Shown here: positions 28,769 through 38,500 of the stretch, one piece after another | Position numbering within the stretch: position 1 is the stretch's first letter | How the letters are laid out: the number at the start of each line of letters is the position of its first letter | Assembly (NCBI RefSeq): GCF_013402915.1 | Contig: NC_050720.1 | Span: 806,001-870,000, forward strand | Origin: Zygotorulaspora mrakii | Taxonomy: Eukaryota; Ascomycota; Saccharomycetes; Saccharomycetales; Saccharomycetaceae | Direction of reading: 5' to 3' | DNA length: 64,000 bases | Program-made: the position numbers and the translations under genes | The notes under the pieces: generated by a model | Databases searched by the model: none | The model's input: only the letters and a program-made list of their open reading frames with translations | What the model was told of the DNA's origin: nothing

Positions 28769-29713
28769 ATGTCATCTTCCAATGAGCCACAGGTCTTGAA
28801 TTCGAATCCAGAAGTCCTTCTGCGCAAGAGGAGAAATGCTGATAGAACAAGAAATGATAGACAGGCAGAAATACAAAAGAGAAGAGAAACAAGAAGTAAA
28901 CAGAGAAAACTGAACAAAAAACGGTTCTTGAGAGCCGAATCTATCGTCGCCAAAACCCTAGCTACAGACAGAGAAAACGAGAGAATCAAAAGAATATCCA
29001 AGCTAGAAGCGCAAAAATCAAAGAGTCAATTAGACCATCTACCATCTGACAAAAATTTCTTGTTGAAGATAACCGAGAGAGGGGATTACGCGGAAGATGA
29101 TCACGATGAGGATGACGATGGTCTGATCAAAGAAAAGTCAGTTTATAATGGCGAGCCAACACTTCTATTTGTCATGAGGGTCAAAACGAACGGCGCCACG
29201 TCCATTCCTCACAGAGCTTTCAAGATATTGACTCTTCTAAGATTGGTTGAGTTGAACACCGGTATTTTCATCAAATTGACAGGGAAGGTTTACCCGTTGC
29301 TCAAATTCATTGCACCTTATATTGTTATCGGTAAACCATCGTTATCGTCGATTCGTGCATTAATTCAAAAGAGAAGCAGAATCAGCTACCAAAAGAGCGA
29401 AGATGAGGAACCTGTCGAAATGCCACTAAATGATAACAATATCATCGAAGAAAAGCTGGGTGAGCTTGGCATTATTTGCCAGGAAGATATTGTTCACGAG
29501 ATTTCCGTTTTGGGTGACTCCTTCAAGAAGTGCAGTAATTTCCTATTACCATTCAAATTGAACAGAGAAATTTCAGGTTTCAGTGCAATAAATAAGGTCA
29601 GAAGAATTAAACAAAGAGAAAATGCCAAGAGAACTCAGAAGTATATGACAAACTCATCGACAGCGCCTATCATTGAAGTTGATATAAATTCTTTGATCGC
29701 GAAACTAAACTGA
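28769..29713 (+). CDS. RLP7: Ribosome biogenesis factor Rlp7
   Basis: 314 residues from the ATG at 28769 (322 in S. cerevisiae). An uL30-like nucleolar protein that binds ITS2 in pre-60S particles and is needed for 27S processing. The conserved N-terminus LNSNPEVLLRKRRNADRTR starts near residue 10, followed by a highly basic stretch with RAESIVAKTLAT. The uL30 fold covers about 125-250 (GKPSLSSIRALIQKRSRI), and the end is APIIEVDINSLIAKLN. An in-frame ATG 21 codons upstream (28706) exists, but its extension has no counterpart in S. cerevisiae and lies almost against the PAC box, so I reject it. Confidence 0.96.
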   Translation: MSSSNEPQVLNSNPEVLLRKRRNADRTRNDRQAEIQKRRETRSKQRKLNKKRFLRAESIVAKTLATDRENERIKRISKLEAQKSKSQLDHLPSDKNFLLKITERGDYAEDDHDEDDDGLIKEKSVYNGEPTLLFVMRVKTNGATSIPHRAFKILTLLRLVELNTGIFIKLTGKVYPLLKFIAPYIVIGKPSLSSIRALIQKRSRISYQKSEDEEPVEMPLNDNNIIEEKLGELGIICQEDIVHEISVLGDSFKKCSNFLLPFKLNREISGFSAINKVRRIKQRENAKRTQKYMTNSSTAPIIEVDINSLIAKLN

Positions 29714-30095
29714 AAGAAACGACGCATTATTTATAGCTTTTTTCTATTTCTTTCGACTTTTGTATACTATTTCATTTGCGATTATCTATATGACTAAACA
29801 AGCAATGTGATTGTTCAATAACTTACAGTTATGGTGGTTCAATTAGTCGGTTTCGAGATCACCTCGCGTGTGGCGGGGTAATGACCTCGAGCGGGCCGGT
29901 AACGGCCTTTTCATTTTTTGCAGGCAGCGGCTGCCACTTTTTTCATATAGGATCACTATTTCTACACATCCACTATATATGTAAGGCAGCAGCACCAAGA
30001 TATCCTATTTTTCATTGTACTTCTTCCAATTATTCTTCAAACTGAGTATACTATAATATAAATTGTTTCATTACAGAAATTATATTCAAAGAATA
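29714..30095. other. Intergenic region RLP7-LEU2
   Basis: LEU2 promoter region. It holds a Leu3-type site (separate entry), a T-rich tract at about 29909-29944 and a TATA-like segment near 30051-30060. No gene. Confidence 0.5.
29896..29905 (+). promoter_or_regulatory. Leu3-type binding site of LEU2
   Basis: CCGGTAACGG has the CCG-N4-CGG everted half-sites bound by the zinc-cluster activator Leu3, and lies 191 bp before the LEU2 start. It is imperfect relative to CCGGNNCCGG at one position but sits in a wider GGCCGGTAACGGCC dyad. Leu3 is activated by alpha-isopropylmalate, the substrate-side intermediate of this pathway. Confidence 0.7.
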
Positions 30096-31193
30096 ATGGC
30101 TTCGGTTACAAAGAAAATTGTTGTTTTACCAGGTGACCATGTCGGTCAAGAAATTGTATTAGAAGCGATTAAAGTTTTGAAAGCCATCAGTGAAGCTCAC
30201 CCAAATATCAAGTTCGATTTTGAGAACCATTTGATTGGTGGTGCTGCTATCGATGCTACTGGAGTTCCATTGCCAGACGAAGCTTTAGAAGCTTCAAAGA
30301 AAGCCGATGCAGTTTTATTGGGTGCCGTTGGTGGTCCAAAGTGGGGTACAGGTTCAGTTAGACCAGAACAGGGTCTATTGAAAATTCGTAAAGAATTGCA
30401 ACTCTATGCTAATTTGAGACCATGCAATTTTGCCTCCGATTCCTTATTGGAACTTTCTCCGTTAAAGGAAAAGTATGCCAAGGGTACAGACTTCGTTGTG
30501 GTAAGAGAGCTCGTCGGTGGTATCTACTTTGGTGAAAGAAAGGAAGACAATGGTGACGGTGTTGCTTGGGATAGCGAACAATACTCTGTTCCGGAAGTTC
30601 AGAGAATTACAAGAATGGCAGCATTTTTGGCTTTACAACAAAATCCACCATTGCCAATTTGGTCCTTAGATAAGGCAAACGTTTTAGCTTCGTCAAGATT
30701 GTGGAGAAAAACTGTTGAAGAGACAATTAAAAATGAATTCCCAACATTATCTGTAAATCATCAATTGATTGATTCTGCTGCGATGATTCTGATCAAAAAC
30801 CCAACACAATTGAATGGTATAATAATAACTAACAACATGTTCGGTGATATAATTTCCGATGAAGCATCTGTTATTCCTGGTTCTCTTGGCTTATTACCAT
30901 CTGCTTCCCTAGCGTCGTTGCCTGACAAGAATACCGCATTTGGTCTATACGAGCCTTGTCATGGTTCAGCACCAGATTTGCCAAAGGGTAAAGTTAATCC
31001 AATTGCTACAATTCTTTCGGCTGCAATGATGTTGAGACTTTCTTTAAATATGGCCGAGGAAGCTGCTGCTGTTGAAGCCGCTGTTAAGAAGGTTTTAGAT
31101 TCTGGTATTAGAACTGGCGATTTAGGTGGTTCGAATTCGACTTCCGAAGTGGGTGACGCTGTTGCTAAGGCTGTTAAGGAAATTTTGAAATGA
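30096..31193 (+). CDS. LEU2: 3-isopropylmalate dehydrogenase
   Basis: 365 residues from the ATG at 30096; 11 further open codons upstream start with TTG and are discounted. Oxidatively decarboxylates 3-isopropylmalate in leucine synthesis, in the cytosol. Family blocks are intact: [16 protein letters not shown] at the N-terminus, [13 protein letters not shown], the [13 protein letters not shown] substrate loop, the [12 protein letters not shown] metal-binding segment and the [18 protein letters not shown] signature. Next to NFS1 as on S. cerevisiae chromosome III. Confidence 0.98.
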   Translation: MASVTKKIVVLPGDHVGQEIVLEAIKVLKAISEAHPNIKFDFENHLIGGAAIDATGVPLPDEALEASKKADAVLLGAVGGPKWGTGSVRPEQGLLKIRKELQLYANLRPCNFASDSLLELSPLKEKYAKGTDFVVVRELVGGIYFGERKEDNGDGVAWDSEQYSVPEVQRITRMAAFLALQQNPPLPIWSLDKANVLASSRLWRKTVEETIKNEFPTLSVNHQLIDSAAMILIKNPTQLNGIIITNNMFGDIISDEASVIPGSLGLLPSASLASLPDKNTAFGLYEPCHGSAPDLPKGKVNPIATILSAAMMLRLSLNMAEEAAAVEAAVKKVLDSGIRTGDLGGSNSTSEVGDAVAKAVKEILK

Positions 31194-31362
31194 AGATAAG
31201 ATTCGAAACCTTTTTCATAGCCTTCTTACTAGCTTAATGAATATATATATTTACGATGATAAAACTATTAAACTAAACTGTACAGCATAAGAAAATAGTA
31301 GAGTTGCGGGCTCCCTTTCATCAGATAATGAGACTAACAAAACACACAATAATTGCGACCAA

Positions 31363-32865
31363 TCAATGTCCTGACCATTCAATGGAATTTAAATCTATAC
31401 CTTCTTGAACCATTTCCCAAAGTGGGGAAAGCTCTCTCAAAAACTTGACTCTTTCACTAATAGCTTTGATAACGTAATCAACTTCTTGCTCAGTGGAAAA
31501 CCTACCAATGCCAAATCTGATAGAAGAGTGTGCCATTGCATCATCTTTGCCTAATGCATGCAACACGTACGATGGTTCCAAAGATGCTGAAGTACAGGCA
31601 GATCCTGATGATAAAGCAATATCTCTCAATGCCATCAATAAAGATTCACCCTCCACATATGCAAAAGAAACATTGATACACCCAGGATAACGATGATCTG
31701 GTGAACCATTTAATGAAGTATGATCGATAGATAATAAGCCATCAACAAGCTTCTTCGATAGTCTTGAAACATGAGCAATGTCACTAGAATATTCTTGATT
31801 GATTAATCTAGCTGCTTCACCAAATCCGGTAACTAATGCTGGCGCCAAAGTCCCTGATCTAAGACCTCTTTCTTGTCCACCACCGGAAATGATTGGTTCT
31901 AGTCTCACTCTTGGTCTTCTTCTCACGAAAAGTGCACCAATTCCTTTTGGTCCATAAATTTTGTGGGATGATATAGATAGTAGATCTATATTCATTTCGT
32001 TTACATCGATTGGAATCTTACCGTAGGCTTGTGCTGCGTCAGTGTGGAAATGTACTTTTTTTTCCCTACATAATGCACCAATCTCCTTCAGTGGTTGCAT
32101 TACACCGATCTCATTGTTCACAGCCATAATTGAGACCAGACACGTGTCAGGTCTGATACTTTCTTCTAATTCTTTCATGCTGATAAGGCCTTGACTGTCA
32201 ACATTTAAAAATGTAACCTCGAAGCCCTCATTAATCATGGCTCTTGCTGCTTCGAGGACACACTTATGTTCCGTTCTCGTAGTTATAATATGCTTCTTTG
32301 TTTTCTTGTAGAATCTCGAAACACCTTTAAGAACAGTATTATTTGACTCTGTGGCACCAGAGGTGAATATAATCTCCTTCGAATTGGCATTTATTACTTT
32401 AGCGATGTGATCCCTTGCATTTTCAATCTCTTTATTGGTTTCCCAACCATAGGCGTGTGTATTTGAATGTGGATTACCATAAAGCCCTGTATAGAATTTT
32501 AGCATAGTATCCAACACTCTAGGATCTGTTGGTGTCGTCGCTTGCATGTCCAGATAGATAGGTCTAGTACCAAACCCTGTGTTTTCTTGATAGGCATGCT
32601 GTAGAGCACTAGTTCCAGAACTGGCAGCATCTGGTGAGGTGAAGCTAGCAGCGGCCCTTGTCTTTGCTTGCTCCCGGGCCGCTCTTTGAATATCAGTATG
32701 AGTTTCCAAAGAAACGTCATCTGAAAGCTTCACAGCAGCCGCTGCTGCAGATGAATAAGATCTCGCCAGTTGTGATGCTAGAATCGTAACAGCCGAAGAC
32801 CGAGTTCTCAATGAGCATACTCTCGATAAACGAGAGAGGAGTTCAACCGATGTAGACCTCGTCAT
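31363..32865 (-). CDS. NFS1: Cysteine desulfurase Nfs1
   Basis: 500 residues from the ATG ending at 32865 (497 in S. cerevisiae); the GTG 24 bp further upstream is ignored. PLP enzyme that takes sulfur from cysteine for Fe-S cluster assembly in the mitochondrial matrix and for tRNA thiolation. An Arg/Ser-rich presequence covers the first 35 or so residues. The PLP lysine is in SSHKIYGPKG near residue 300, and the mobile-loop catalytic cysteine is in SGSACTSASLEPSYVL near 423. Full length, no missing residue seen. Confidence 0.98.
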   Translation of the reverse strand: MTRSTSVELLSRLSRVCSLRTRSSAVTILASQLARSYSSAAAAAVKLSDDVSLETHTDIQRAAREQAKTRAAASFTSPDAASSGTSALQHAYQENTGFGTRPIYLDMQATTPTDPRVLDTMLKFYTGLYGNPHSNTHAYGWETNKEIENARDHIAKVINANSKEIIFTSGATESNNTVLKGVSRFYKKTKKHIITTRTEHKCVLEAARAMINEGFEVTFLNVDSQGLISMKELEESIRPDTCLVSIMAVNNEIGVMQPLKEIGALCREKKVHFHTDAAQAYGKIPIDVNEMNIDLLSISSHKIYGPKGIGALFVRRRPRVRLEPIISGGGQERGLRSGTLAPALVTGFGEAARLINQEYSSDIAHVSRLSKKLVDGLLSIDHTSLNGSPDHRYPGCINVSFAYVEGESLLMALRDIALSSGSACTSASLEPSYVLHALGKDDAMAHSSIRFGIGRFSTEQEVDYVIKAISERVKFLRELSPLWEMVQEGIDLNSIEWSGH

Positions 32866-33280
32866 TTTTTCTGATTCTTCACTTCTCACTCAACAGGTTT
32901 CTGTCTCCTACAGAAGAACTAACGAACAATGAATCTAACAGGATACTTAACGTCCCAAAAAGTAATACAATAGCTTAAAGACACAGGAATGCAATTTCAA
33001 GCATCAACTTGATCATTTTTTATGAGTGTTTTTGAAAAGGGTGTATTCGTTTTCTTTTACTCATCACAACTTTAGAAGGCCAGATAGGCAGACTAAGTCG
33101 CGCCCAAAGCAGAACCAAAGAGCGGGTAACATGTTGCAAAGGAATAAAGGTTGAGCAGCGGCACTAGGCTTGTAGCACCAGTAGAGTCGTTAAAGAACCA
33201 AAACTGCAGTTGAATCATTTAAAAACCAGAACTACAACGATTGTCAATTGACTGTAGCTGACGCAGGGAACGGCATAGCC
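32866..33280. other. Divergent promoter region NFS1/PET8
   Basis: 415 bp between two divergent mitochondrial genes. No recognised motif apart from T-rich and A-rich tracts. No gene. Confidence 0.4.
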
Positions 33281-34138
33281 ATGGATTCCGATGGATTTTT
33301 GGTTTCGCTATTGAGCGGCGCAGCTGCTGGTACGTCTACGGATCTTGTTTTCTTTCCCATTGATACATTAAAGACAAGATTGCAGGCCAAGGGAGGGTTT
33401 TTTGCCAACGGGGGGTATCATGGAGTATATAGAGGACTAGGAAGTGCGGTGGTCGCTTCAGCTCCGGGTGCTTCCTTGTTTTTTGTCAGTTACGATTTTA
33501 TGAAACAGGAATTGAAGCCTTACTTCAGAAGATATTTACCCAATGCTTCCGAGCAATTCATTGAAACTTCTGTACAGATGTGTGCTTCAACAATAGGCGA
33601 AATATCTGCATGCATGGTTCGCGTGCCATCCGAAGTGGTCAAGCAACGAACACAGACGCATAAGACAAATTCTTCATGGCAAACGTTAAAGAATCTACTG
33701 AAGAATGAAAATGGTGAAGGTATTCGTAGAAATCTTTATCGTGGTTGGTCCACAACAATTTTAAGAGAAATTCCTTTTACTTGTATTCAATTTCCAATCT
33801 ATGAATTCTTAAAAAAAAAATGGGCTCAAGCTACTGGAGTTACTAGAGTAGCACCCTGGCAAGGCGCAATATGTGGTTCCTTCGCAGGTGCTGTTGCAGC
33901 CGCAGTAACCACCCCCTTAGATGTCCTTAAGACCAGATTAATGCTCAACCATCGCTCGGTCCCCATTTTGAAACTAGCCAAAACGATCTATATCGAGGAG
34001 GGTGCTAAAGTTTACTTTAGCGGAATTGGGCCAAGAACTATGTGGATTAGTGCTGGAGGGGCAATCTTTTTAGGTGTTTACGAGACTGTTCACTCCTTAC
34101 TAACCTATAAATCCGACCTTAATGATAGACTTTTGTAA
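33281..34138 (+). CDS. PET8: Mitochondrial S-adenosylmethionine carrier
   Basis: 285 residues from the ATG at 33281; the in-frame TTG at 33248 is not used. Member of the mitochondrial carrier family with three repeats carrying the PxDxxKxR signatures: FPIDTLKTRLQ, VPSEVVKQRTQ and TPLDVLKTRLM. Brings SAM into the matrix for methylations and for biotin and lipoate synthesis. Highly similar to S. cerevisiae Pet8 (LSGAAAGTSTDLVFFPIDT). Confidence 0.97.
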   Translation: MDSDGFLVSLLSGAAAGTSTDLVFFPIDTLKTRLQAKGGFFANGGYHGVYRGLGSAVVASAPGASLFFVSYDFMKQELKPYFRRYLPNASEQFIETSVQMCASTIGEISACMVRVPSEVVKQRTQTHKTNSSWQTLKNLLKNENGEGIRRNLYRGWSTTILREIPFTCIQFPIYEFLKKKWAQATGVTRVAPWQGAICGSFAGAVAAAVTTPLDVLKTRLMLNHRSVPILKLAKTIYIEEGAKVYFSGIGPRTMWISAGGAIFLGVYETVHSLLTYKSDLNDRLL

Positions 34139-34177
34139 ATATTACTAGAATGTTCTCTTATAAAAACATGAAAGCGA

Positions 34178-35314
34178 TCATCTGCTGCTAACAATATACC
34201 GTTTTCCAACTCTTTTCTTCCGAGCATACTTCATAACAAAAATATCAGGTTTCAAACCCTTTGTGTTGAGTTCATCTACAAAAGGTATAATATTCTCCAA
34301 GTCCCATTGCGATTGTAATCTGAACAACATTTTGAATCTTTCTTTTATATCGGTGGGCAGTGTATCCTTTGATACATATTGTATGTTTCTTGCAATAGGC
34401 TGGAAATACCATCCTCCCAGCATCTTCATCTCAATATTAAAGGGACTAAAGGGCGGGAAGGTTGATTTCCATTTGACTAAAAACTCTTCCATGGGAAGAC
34501 TTGGCTTTGTTGCGTATTTTCTGAGAGCTCGGATACCATACCAACGTGATATCTCCTGTCGATCCAATTTCCAATTTTCTTTATCTTCCTTCTCCCCTTT
34601 ATCAAGTTTTGTCCCATACTTGCGAAGTACCGTTTCAATTACTTTCTTAGTATAAGGATTACTTCCTTCACTCATATCCTTGTTTACAGCTTCAAAAGTG
34701 TCCTTTATCGTTAGCGAGTCCAGGTCAAGTGATTCTGCCATTACACTCATTAGGGTAACGTGAAGAGCATTGGAAAGAAATTCCGCTGAAAGGAGACAGG
34801 GGAAACCGTTAACTATGCATCCACCTAGCAGGTTCCATCTCGTGAAACTTTCCAATTCTGAGGCCGGTGAGTTATCAAGAACATCATCGAGTGTTTTGAA
34901 TTTCAGTTTGGCTGGCTCAGTAGGAAAACCAACATCTCCATTATATATCGGTAGGTGATCTATGTTAAGCAGCCCCTTTGCAGGCCTCGTTTCGTATTCA
35001 GAGGTTGTCCTAGAAAAGGCCAGCAGATCGTTAATTGGTTGCGGCATACCGAATAGAGATTTCTCATCCAACGTTTGCTGTCCCGTAGCCACAAACTCAC
35101 GCAGCAACATTACTGTATTTGAATGATGTTTCTCTTTGATAAGCCACGTCTTATTTTTGGAGCACAACACCACATCAGACTTTTCGTTATTCACGGCTTT
35201 AAATTTTATCTCAGACTGCGAAGTGTTTTCCAGAGTTTCAAGAAGATCTGGTGCTAATTGAACTAATTTGTAGGAGCTGTCATGTATCAATTTTGAATAT
35301 AGATTAGCTGACAT
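34178..35314 (-). CDS. DCC1: Alternative clamp-loader subunit Dcc1
   Basis: 378 residues from the ATG ending at 35314 (380 in S. cerevisiae). Subunit of Ctf18-RFC that links the clamp loader to DNA polymerase epsilon and promotes sister-chromatid cohesion. The N-terminal part (SYKLVQLAPDLLETLE) and the C-terminal winged-helix part ending in YARKKRVGKRYIV fit Dcc1. Identification relies on overall similarity plus its position between NFS1 and BUD3. Confidence 0.92.
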   Translation of the reverse strand: MSANLYSKLIHDSSYKLVQLAPDLLETLENTSQSEIKFKAVNNEKSDVVLCSKNKTWLIKEKHHSNTVMLLREFVATGQQTLDEKSLFGMPQPINDLLAFSRTTSEYETRPAKGLLNIDHLPIYNGDVGFPTEPAKLKFKTLDDVLDNSPASELESFTRWNLLGGCIVNGFPCLLSAEFLSNALHVTLMSVMAESLDLDSLTIKDTFEAVNKDMSEGSNPYTKKVIETVLRKYGTKLDKGEKEDKENWKLDRQEISRWYGIRALRKYATKPSLPMEEFLVKWKSTFPPFSPFNIEMKMLGGWYFQPIARNIQYVSKDTLPTDIKERFKMLFRLQSQWDLENIIPFVDELNTKGLKPDIFVMKYARKKRVGKRYIVSSR

Positions 35315-35562
35315 CCTACACAGAGGTGCCCATTGGTTTTTTTTCAATTATATTTTACGCGTCAATCAAGCTCGAAGTTGTAGCCTTGCCAGTATTTTTC
35401 CCCAAATCACTTTATCCCAGAAAGTTCAAGAAGTAAACAAAGGTTTATGAAAAGGATGTAGAATTGAACTTGAAAAAACAATAAATAATAATATTTTTTC
35501 ATGACCAATTTGTGATATTAAATCGTATCCAGACATTTTGATTCGGAATAGCAATTGAGAAA

Positions 35563-38500
35563 ATGCTAGAGAGGCGTGAGAACTCATTAGAAATGACTGC
35601 TGCTGATCTCTCATCCGCATACCTGCATGAAGTGAGACATGAGATGGGTCATGCTGATCCAGATGCAGCAACTGATATAATACTTTTCGGGAATCTTTTG
35701 GAGCATGAAGTCGAAAGAAGGCAGTGGGTCAAAGATAGAACGCCCAAGGAATGGATCCAACAAGTATTTAGGGATTCTGCGGTTTTCCATGGCATCGATG
35801 AGCTTATATGGGGCGAATTTCTGGTTTGCATTTATAAAGATCCAATTACAAATATGATCAGTGCACTTTTTATTGATAAATTAGGTGTTACACATTTCAA
35901 CCCGGTAGATATCACCAACAAATCTCAGTTTTATCCTGCCATTGAAAATCTGACTGACAATGATAAAGATTCCAATGTAAAAAAATCTATTGCTGTTTCA
36001 CTGTTGCGAAAATATGCACAACTCTCGTCGAAAGATGTATCAAGACTACAACCAGATGGTCTCCGATTTAACTACGATCCAACACATGCTGGTGATCTAG
36101 CAAGTAGATGCAAACTTGTGGAGTCATGTGCTCCGGAAACTATGGGTACAAGGATACTATCGCAAGGCAGTCTACAGCGGCGTTGTAACAAATCGATCCT
36201 TTTAGATGTAATATATGAGCGCAAAGAGAGTTTGACTGAGATAAATAACAAACTGGTTTTCCATCTAGGAGAACAGCTTGAGCAACTCTTTAACCCTTTG
36301 ACAGAATATTCACCGGAGCAGACAGAATACACGTACAAACCACCAGATTACGATCCTATGAGCCATAGGACTAGCAGTAAAGTCGTCTCCATAATTGATG
36401 AACTCTTGCAGTTACAAACGAACTTCACTTTCTCCTTGGTTGAGTTCCTTCAGGGATTTCTTATAAGTTTGAGAATCAAAGTATTGAATGAACAGATCAA
36501 AGATTTGTCCACCGTTAAACTAAACCGCTTATTTCCTCCAACCATTGATGAAGTAACAAGAATAAATTGCATATTTCTGGATTCTTTGAAGGCAGCAACG
36601 CCATTTGGAGCCCTGGAGATTTTGAAGGCCTGCAGCGCCACGATACCGTACTTCTATAAGGCTTACACAAGACATGAAGCTGCGACTAAAAATTTTGTTA
36701 AAAACTTTAAACTTTTCCTGAAAAGTTTCGAATATTGCATTCCACGAGATAATGGCTATTCCAATATGAAGATTGAGAGTATAATCAATGGTCCTCAAGA
36801 GAAACTCGTCAAACTTAAATTAATTATAGACCGATTATACAGGACGGAGGAGTGGCCCCCAAATGAACAAGAGGAAGCGAAAAGCAACTTTGATAATATT
36901 GCCTTGGCAATAGATTCATTTGGGAAGATGAAGTCTCCATTGAGCTCATACAACACTAGAGTATTCACGCCATCCGGAAAGATATTGACAGAACTTGCCA
37001 AAGGCTGGCCCGAAGAGTTACAGTATAAATGGCTTAAGCGTAGAGTCGTAGGTGTGTTTGATGTTGTTGGGAATGACGAAAATAAGGAACGTCAAGTTCT
37101 AGTTATTTTTAGTGACTATATTGTCTTTCTCGAAGTGGTAAATGGCAGCCAGTATTATTCTGGTACCAATAACAATAAGCCTAAAATTGCTGACATATTA
37201 ATGAATTCCCTTATCAATGAAGTTCCTCTGCCCACAAGAATTCCAAAATTAAAAGTGCACAACTACTGCTACATCGACGATATCATTGTCACAGAGCTGG
37301 AAAACCAGTCCCTCAGATTCGATGCTTACCGTGGCGTTAATTCATTTTCAGTTACATGCAGGCTATCCACAAAATCGGCATCTGCTTCTACAGTAGCAGG
37401 CTTGGTTACCAAGGCTAAAATACTAGAAAAAGAGACAGCATTTCATCTATTCAAAGCCAACTTAGAAGAAAATGAAATTTATTCAACAGCACACGAGCTA
37501 GAAGCATACAAAAATGAAACATTGAAATCCAAATTCGGCCTCTTCTTAAACATGAATCCTTCAAGGCAGGTGCTCGCGGGAAGCCGTTCCCATGTTGCCA
37601 TTTTTGCTAGCTTCATCAGTGACATGGATGCGAGCGACGTTCAGCTGACTATATTGACAAGCGATGGAAGGGAAAATGCAAGTGTTGTGTCGCCAGAGGA
37701 CATGATTCTCCGGATTTTCGAAGTGTTGAAACATGAAGTACCAATCTGCTACTCCTCGTTATATTCCCCACTGTTACCGGCTCTGCTGAAGATAAATGAG
37801 CAAATAGTTCACAAAGTTCTATACAGCGCTGATCCCTCTGATAAATTCACAAACAACACAGAAGGTGACGCTTTGACATTCACGCAAGACCATGAGAAAA
37901 AAAAATCATTTGGAACTATCACGACTTTTAGAAGTTACACTAGTGACTACAAAGATGTAGAGAGCAATCAGTCTCGCGTATCAAGATCAGGAACTGCCAA
38001 AAATGAAACTTTGGGTGTTGAAAAGTCTCATAAAATAGAAGTGAAAGCTCCTAAAGCCATCAATTCTAAGAACAAAGGGAGAATCAACTCTAAGAAAAGG
38101 AAGAGTATTATTGATGTCTTCAAAGGACTGTTTGAAATCAAAAGATCCGGGAAGAAGGAGGCGGATATTGCAGGCACTGTAAAGATTAGCAAACCAATTG
38201 TGAAAAGAGGGACGAATGAGAGATTACCGAAAAAGAAAGCTGCCTCGCAAGAGGTAAAAGATCCCTTAAAACAACGTGAACATAAGACAGGAGGCGATAG
38301 AATTACATCAGTGATAAAACACAAAGAGTTTGCATCAAATGAAGGCATAGATATAGCTTCTCAAAATACAAGCAAAAATGAACCTAATGAACATATACGA
38401 AATAATATACTCAAAGAACAAAAATCCTTCGAATCTATTTCAAGGGATCCAGCAGAAAAAAGCTCAAAGGACCGAAGTATCGCCACAGCACAAGATGAAG

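Noticed and set aside
29867..29885. GCGGGGTAATGACC as a Reb1 site in the LEU2 promoter
   Set aside because: The minus strand reads TTACCCC, which misses the G or T required at the last position of the Reb1 consensus.
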